From NCBI RefSeq assembly GCF_000619945.1, contig NZ_KK211043.1:229546-293545 (forward strand): DNA of 64,000 bases, read 5' to 3'. The notes beneath the pieces were generated by a model. It had not been told where the DNA came from. It saw only the letters and a list, made by a program, of their open reading frames with translations, and did no database searches. Of the stretch, positions 59,452 through 64,000 are shown piece after piece; within the stretch, counting starts at the first letter, position 1; every line of letters begins with the position of its first letter. The position numbers were made by a program, and so were the translations under genes. The stretch is from Clostridium lundense DSM 17049 (GTDB taxonomy: Bacteria; Bacillota; Clostridia; Clostridiales; Clostridiaceae).

Positions 59452-60674
59452 TGAGGATACTATTTTTAACCCAATACTGTCCACCAGAAGTAGGAGCACC
59501 TCAAAATAGAATATTTGAGTTTGCAAAGCAATTAAAAAAATTTGGACATGAAGTTACAATACTTACTGCTATGCCTAATTATCCAAAGGGAGAAATATTT
59601 GATGGATATAAGGGTAAAAAACTTGTAAAAGAAGAATTAGATGGAATAAAAATAATAAGAACTAGTATTTATGCTACAAAGGAAAAGTCTTTTACTAAGA
59701 GATTGAGAAATTATTTATCCTTTACTTTTTCTTCTGTACTTACTGGAGCTAAACATGTAGAAAAACAGGATGTAGTAATAACAGAATCACCACCATTATT
59801 TTTAGGATGGTCAGGATATGTTATTGCTAAAAAAATAGGTGCTAAATTTATATTTAATGTTTCAGATTTATGGCCTGAATCAGCAGTTAAATTAGGAGTA
59901 TTAAATAATAAATTATTTATAACTATGTCTACATGGCTAGAAGAATTTTGTTATAGAAAAGCTGCAGCTGTTACAGGACAAACACAAGGTATAGTTGATA
60001 ATATCGTTCAAAGAGGGTTTGGAAAAGATAAAGTACACTTAATAACTAATGGTGTGGACACTGAGTTTTTTAAAAAAGAAAATAGAGATGAGAGTTTTAG
60101 AAAAGAAATTGGTGTGGAAAATAAATTTGCAGTTTGTTATGCTGGTATACACGGTATAGCACAAGGACTTGAGGTTATTATAAATGCTGCTGAAATTCTA
60201 AAAGATGAAAAAGATATACAATTTGTATTTATAGGAGATGGACCGGAAAAAGCATCACTTATAAACATGGTAGAAGAAAAGAATTTAAGCAATGTAACAT
60301 TTTTACCAATGCAATTAAAACCTAAAATGCCTAGAATAATTGCTTCAATGGATGCTACAGTAATACCTCTAAAAAAATTGGATTTATTTAAAGGAGCACT
60401 TCCTTCTAAGATGTTTGAAGCGCTATCTTCCGAACTTCCAATAGTACTTGCAGTAGAAGGAGAGGCAGAGAAGCTTATAAATAACGCTAAAGCAGGAATA
60501 GTTGTTGAACCCGAAAATTCAAAAGAAATTGCAGAGGCGGTATTGACTTTAGCTAAAGATGTTGAGCTTAGAAAAACATTGGGTAGTAATGGAAGAAAGT
60601 ATGTTATGGAACATTACTCTAGAGAGAGCATAACTAGAAAACTAGAGAAGATACTTATGGATCTTATTAAGTAA
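59451..60674 (+). CDS. Glycosyltransferase, WbuB-like GT4
   Basis: A 407-residue enzyme whose ATG overlaps the 2-epimerase stop (ATAATGA), so translation is coupled. The N-terminus MRILFLTQYCPPEVGAPQNRIFEFAKQLKKFGHEVTILTAMPNYPKGEIFDGYKGK is characteristic of the WbuB group, which transfers N-acetylated amino sugars. The donor domain has FAVCYAGIHGIAQGLEVIINAAEIL, FVFIGDGPEKASL and ASMDATVIPLKKLDLFKGALPSKMFEALSSELPIVLAVEGEA. Coupling to the 2-epimerase suggests it uses that enzyme's product, an inference from order only. Confidence 0.9.
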   Translation: MRILFLTQYCPPEVGAPQNRIFEFAKQLKKFGHEVTILTAMPNYPKGEIFDGYKGKKLVKEELDGIKIIRTSIYATKEKSFTKRLRNYLSFTFSSVLTGAKHVEKQDVVITESPPLFLGWSGYVIAKKIGAKFIFNVSDLWPESAVKLGVLNNKLFITMSTWLEEFCYRKAAAVTGQTQGIVDNIVQRGFGKDKVHLITNGVDTEFFKKENRDESFRKEIGVENKFAVCYAGIHGIAQGLEVIINAAEILKDEKDIQFVFIGDGPEKASLINMVEEKNLSNVTFLPMQLKPKMPRIIASMDATVIPLKKLDLFKGALPSKMFEALSSELPIVLAVEGEAEKLINNAKAGIVVEPENSKEIAEAVLTLAKDVELRKTLGSNGRKYVMEHYSRESITRKLEKILMDLIK

Positions 60675-60690
60675 CGATTTGGAGGCTATA

Positions 60691-61950
60691 ATGAAAGATA
60701 CAAGTACGCTGAAAAGTGCTCTAAAAAAGGGTTTTATTCAGATATTTAGTGCAAGTTTTATAAATAAGATAATACAATTTGGCATAACCATAGTTTTATC
60801 TAGAATATTATCCAAAAGTCTTTATGGAAGTTTTACATATGCACAAAATATATTAAATATGTTTTTACTTTTAGAAGGTTTAGGAATGGTACCAGGTATA
60901 CTGCAGTATTGTAGTATGGAAAAAGATACAGAAAAAAAACTATCATATTTAAAATATGCTTTAAATATGGGTGGATTAGTTAATTTGTTAATATGTATAT
61001 GTGTAATAATATTCGCTTCATTTTTCGAATTGCCTGTTGCAGGAAGCTCACAAATATTATTATATCTGTCTTTAGTACCTTTAATGACAATATTTTTTAA
61101 TGAAATTCAAACTTTCTTAAGAACAGAATTAAGGAATAAAGAATATTCTATTCTAACTGTAACCAATACGTTAGCGTATTTCCTAGGAAATGCTGTACTT
61201 GGATTTTATTTTAGTATAAAAGGTATAGTTATTGGAAGATATATATCATATATTATATCTATAGCAATGGGAATATATATGATGAGAGGTGTGTTATCAA
61301 AACTTAAAAATATAAGTTATCCTGAACAAAGCAAGAGAAGAGAATTTTTGAAGTATTCTATAGTTTGTTGTTTAACAAATTCAATGTCACAACTTTTATA
61401 TTTAATGGATACTTTCTTTGTTGGATTAATAACACAAGATGGAACGGTAGTGGCTTCGTATAAAAATGCTACATTAATTCCATTTAATTTAACGTTTATT
61501 CCTATGTCTATAATGACTTTTGCTTATCCATATTTTGCACAACATTATGATGACAAAAAGTGGCTTAAAGAAAAGTATAATACTCTTGAAAAATATTTAC
61601 TTATTTTAAATGGTTTTATAACTTTAATATTAATAATATTTGCACCGCAGATTGTTAATTTGATTTTTACTAAGCAATACTCAGATTCAATAATCAATTT
61701 TAGAATATTGTCTTTTGGATATTTTGTAGCAGGAACCTTTAGAATAACATCAGGTGGTATACTAGCTAGTGTTAAAAAAATTAAAGTTAATTTTTATAAT
61801 TCAGTAGTTTCAGGATTAGCCAATGTGGTACTTGATGTAGTATTAATATATAAAATGGGTTCTATAGGTGCATCTATTGCTACAGTTTCTGTATACATTT
61901 TATCATCGGCAATATCTAGTTTTTATTTAAGAAAATATATTAACAGTTAA
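60691..61950 (+). CDS. Wzx-type polysaccharide flippase
   Basis: A 419-residue protein of the MOP (polysaccharide exporter) superfamily with about 12 hydrophobic helices. ATG 60691 has TTGGAGG upstream; the frame begins at TTG 60679. The N-terminus LKKGFIQIFSASFINKIIQFGITIVLSRILSKSLYGSFTYAQNILNM is typical of RfbX/Wzx proteins. IPFNLTFIPMSIMTFAYPYFAQHY and SGLANVVLDVVLIYKMGSIGASIATVSVYI are late helices. It should flip the undecaprenyl-linked repeat unit across the membrane. A terminator follows, so this closes the main operon. Confidence 0.9.
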   Translation: MKDTSTLKSALKKGFIQIFSASFINKIIQFGITIVLSRILSKSLYGSFTYAQNILNMFLLLEGLGMVPGILQYCSMEKDTEKKLSYLKYALNMGGLVNLLICICVIIFASFFELPVAGSSQILLYLSLVPLMTIFFNEIQTFLRTELRNKEYSILTVTNTLAYFLGNAVLGFYFSIKGIVIGRYISYIISIAMGIYMMRGVLSKLKNISYPEQSKRREFLKYSIVCCLTNSMSQLLYLMDTFFVGLITQDGTVVASYKNATLIPFNLTFIPMSIMTFAYPYFAQHYDDKKWLKEKYNTLEKYLLILNGFITLILIIFAPQIVNLIFTKQYSDSIINFRILSFGYFVAGTFRITSGGILASVKKIKVNFYNSVVSGLANVVLDVVLIYKMGSIGASIATVSVYILSSAISSFYLRKYINS

Positions 61951-61953
61951 TAT

Positions 61954-61983
61954 GCACAGGAAAAACCACCTGTGCTTTTTATT
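61954..61983 (+). terminator. Terminator after the flippase gene
   Basis: GCACAGG pairs with CCTGTGC across AAAAACCA, followed by TTTTTATTTG. Confidence 0.9.
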
Positions 61984-62000
61984 TGTTAATGAAATGTTTA

Positions 62001-62030
62001 TTGAAAATACATTGTTCCCTATAATATAAT
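62001..62030 (+). promoter_or_regulatory. Sigma-A promoter of the second ligase-like gene
   Basis: TTGAAA (62001-62006), 18-base spacer, TATAAT (62025-62030). It starts a new transcript after the flippase terminator. Confidence 0.65.
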
Positions 62031-62110
62031 TATTAAAGTAAAACATATATTATTATATTTTATAAGAGAGGGGGAAATAGAATATATAATAAATATATTC
62101 TATATAAAGT

Positions 62111-63364
62111 ATGGAAATTTATCAGTTAATTTTACACATATCCATTTATGCATATATAATTTTGATGCCATTAATATATAGCAAATTTAGATTAATGGGG
62201 GTACCTTTTAATGGTGATATATTATTGGCTTTTATAGTTTTAATATATATATTAGGACTATTAATTTTCAGAGGTATTAGAAAAAATTTTATAGCTGGTA
62301 TAAAAAAATTCTTTACAGATTATTTAAGCCTTTCTATACTTGCATTGATATTAATAATGGCAGCTTCTTTAACATACGCAGAAAATAAGATTTTAGTTAT
62401 AAAAGAAACTGTCAGATTTGCAAGTTACATAATATTATACTTTATAATATTATGTGAGGGATGTAATAAGAGGCTATTAGATGGTATATTACGTTGCTAT
62501 ATAGGAGTTTCTGCTATAATAGGATGTATAGGATTATATGATTATTTTACAGGTATAGGAATGGTTCAAACAGAAACTTACGGAAGTAGGGTTAGAATCA
62601 GTTCCACTTTAGAAAATTCAAATAATCTAGGAGTATTTTTTATACTTATTATATTCCCTGTAGTAATGCTTGCTATAAAAGAAAGAAACAAGAAGAAAAA
62701 AGAATTATATATAGCACTTTCAGTTATATTCTTTTTAAATATAATATTTAGTTTTTCTAGAAATGCATGGCTTGCTTTTGCTATTGGGTGTGGAATATTT
62801 GCTATTACATATAGTATTAAATTTCTATTTGTTTTAATTCCTGTAGGTGGTTTAAGTTTATTTATACCTCAGATAGCCATTAGAATAAAAGAAATTGCAG
62901 ATGTGTCACAAAATACATCTAGAATAAAGGTATGGAAGATAGCTGAAATGATAATAAAAGATTATCCTGGTAGGGGAATAGGAAGCGGAAACTTTCCAGT
63001 AGTAAGTGCAAGATATATGGAACAGAAGCCCGGGTTAAAGACCCAAAACTTTATTCCATATCATCCTCATAATATATTTTTAAAGATACAATGTGAACTT
63101 GGAGTATTTGGAAGCATTGCTTTTGCAGCTATTATAGTGTCTATTGGAATAAAGTTAAGAAGCTTTATAAAAAATGTAGATGATAAATTTTATGCGGCAT
63201 TTTATAAGGGATTTTGTATATCTGTCATTGCCTTTATGATTACAAATTTAGTGGATAGTTTCTTTTCAGCTCCTAAAGTAATAGCATTTTTTTGGATAAG
63301 TCTATCAGTGCTTCAGTCCTATAATATAGATAAGACAGAACATATGAGGCAAATAAAACTTTAG
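62111..63364 (+). CDS. O-antigen polymerase/ligase-like membrane protein, copy 2
   Basis: A 417-residue protein with about 10-11 membrane helices. Family marks: TLENSNNLGVFFILIIFPVVM, FSFSRNAWLAFAIGCG (the conserved Arg) and the periplasmic-type loop GRGIGSGNFPVVSARYMEQKPGLKTQNFIPYHPHNIFLKIQCELGVFGSIAF with the conserved His pair. The ATG has no strong ribosome site; the leader upstream holds GAGAGGGGG about 35 bases away, so the start is slightly uncertain. It heads a new unit with the partial transferase downstream. Whether it polymerises, or ligates the glycan to a carrier, is open. Confidence 0.85.
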   Translation: MEIYQLILHISIYAYIILMPLIYSKFRLMGVPFNGDILLAFIVLIYILGLLIFRGIRKNFIAGIKKFFTDYLSLSILALILIMAASLTYAENKILVIKETVRFASYIILYFIILCEGCNKRLLDGILRCYIGVSAIIGCIGLYDYFTGIGMVQTETYGSRVRISSTLENSNNLGVFFILIIFPVVMLAIKERNKKKKELYIALSVIFFLNIIFSFSRNAWLAFAIGCGIFAITYSIKFLFVLIPVGGLSLFIPQIAIRIKEIADVSQNTSRIKVWKIAEMIIKDYPGRGIGSGNFPVVSARYMEQKPGLKTQNFIPYHPHNIFLKIQCELGVFGSIAFAAIIVSIGIKLRSFIKNVDDKFYAAFYKGFCISVIAFMITNLVDSFFSAPKVIAFFWISLSVLQSYNIDKTEHMRQIKL

Positions 63365-63379
63365 AAAATATAGTGAAAA

Positions 63380-64000
63380 GTGGTGGTTAAGATAAATATA
63401 TTACAAGTTATATCTGGCAATGATAATGGTGGTGGTGGAAACCATGTAGTTAATATTTGCAGTAGTAATATTTTTGATATGAAATGTAAAATAGCTTGCA
63501 TTGGTGAAGGAGATTTATATAAAAAGGCTAAAGAACTTTCCATACCAGCAGTTAGTTTTACTTTTAAGGAAATGATAAAGGGAAGTCTTGTTAAATATAT
63601 TAAAGAAAATGGAATAGATATAGTGAATTTTCATGGACCTAAGGCTAATTTTATATATTTATTAATTAAGAAAAGCTTGCCTATACCAGCGGTTACCACT
63701 ATTCATAGTGATTATAGATACGACTTTTTAAATGATAAAAAAAAGAAATATTTATATACCCCTTTAAGCACTATAGCATTAAAAAAGTTTAATAACTATA
63801 TATGTGTTTCAAATTATTTAAAAGAGCTTTTGGAACATAAAAATTTCAAAGGAAAGAAGTATGTAATTCCTAATGGTATAAATTTTAAAAAGTATAATGT
63901 TAAAATAGATAGAGATGAGCTAAGAAAAAAATATAACTTAAAAAATGATGATTTTATTTATATAATGGTTGCTAGAATGCATCCTATAAAAAATCATATT
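63380..64000 (+). CDS. Glycosyltransferase, GT4-like, cut by the window end
   Basis: Open reading frame without stop to the window edge, 207 codons. Possible starts are GTG 63380 or 63383 (VVKINILQVISGNDNGGGGNHVVNIC); no good ribosome site is seen, so the start is uncertain. The sequence has the GT4 N-terminal Gly-rich loop, then YIKENGIDIVNFHGPKANFIYLLIKK, TTIHSDYRYDF, CVSNYLKELL, VIPNGINFKKY and the beginning of the donor domain DFIYIMVARMHPIKNH. The catalytic glutamate region lies beyond the edge. It belongs to the second polysaccharide transcript. Confidence 0.85.
   Translation, partial: MVVKINILQVISGNDNGGGGNHVVNICSSNIFDMKCKIACIGEGDLYKKAKELSIPAVSFTFKEMIKGSLVKYIKENGIDIVNFHGPKANFIYLLIKKSLPIPAVTTIHSDYRYDFLNDKKKKYLYTPLSTIALKKFNNYICVSNYLKELLEHKNFKGKKYVIPNGINFKKYNVKIDRDELRKKYNLKNDDFIYIMVARMHPIKNHI

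Overview
The window looks like a chromosomal segment of a low-GC, spore-forming Firmicute, most likely Clostridium in the strict sense. The reasons are the very AT-rich sequence, strong AGGAGG-type ribosome binding sites with frequent TTG and GTG starts, sporulation genes (pdaB, an alpha/beta-type SASP, ytxC), T-box leaders on thrS and pheST, an L20 leader on infC-rpmI-rplT, and the order thrS / infC-rpmI-rplT / ktr / rRNA methylase / pheST / zapA / U32 peptidase / mutS2. I cannot name a species from the sequence alone. No phage, integrase, transposase or CRISPR array was seen.

Layout. 1-5.1 kb: the 3' end of folC, a TSCPD protein, a YncE-like beta-propeller, a DUF4364 protein, pdaB, a degenerate Mur-ligase-like protein and a tandem-OB SSB-like protein. 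5.2-9.1 kb: diaminopimelate/lysine genes (dapH, a class I aminotransferase, dapB, dapA). 9.1-15.6 kb: an oligopeptide ABC transporter (oppABCDF) behind a consensus promoter. 15.7-19.8 kb: SASP, a methyltransferase, hslO, a cobalamin riboswitch ahead of cobT, and a flavodoxin with a Fur-box-like operator. 20.0-20.3 kb: a Val-Phe-Gly-Cys tRNA operon. 20.4-22.4 kb: a GME-fold protein and ytxC. 22.4-33.4 kb: translation and RNA genes with T-box thrS, L20-leader infC-rpmI-rplT, ktrBA, a SpoU-type methylase, T-box pheST and zapA. 33.6-42.7 kb: a lone glycosyltransferase, a U32 peptidase, mutS2, DUF523, an unknown protein and speA (minus strand). 43-64 kb: a surface-polysaccharide locus running off the right edge.

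The polysaccharide locus is the most coherent multi-gene system. Phosphoglucomutase and galU supply UDP-glucose. A WbpM-like membrane dehydratase makes a 4-keto-6-deoxy sugar nucleotide. A nucleotide-sugar 6-dehydrogenase, a Gfo/Idh oxidoreductase, a hexapeptide acetyltransferase, a DegT aminotransferase and a non-hydrolysing 2-epimerase match the five steps of the Wbp A/B/E/D/I route to a UDP-2,3-diacetamido uronic acid. At least five glycosyltransferases, a Wzx-type flippase and two Wzy/WaaL-type membrane proteins would assemble and export the polymer. The substrate assignments are inference from family and gene content.

The least explained signals are: an ~80-base structured repeat present twice (18003 and 33463) with a partly compensated hairpin; a family of short degenerate intergenic repeats built on a TACAGAG/TATAGAG motif, sometimes beside a GC-CTT-GC hairpin; three exact tandem 16-mers abutting the tRNA promoter; two tiny ORFs with strong ribosome binding sites after pdaB; and a Mur-ligase-like protein without a P-loop. 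infC appears to start at a non-canonical ATT codon.
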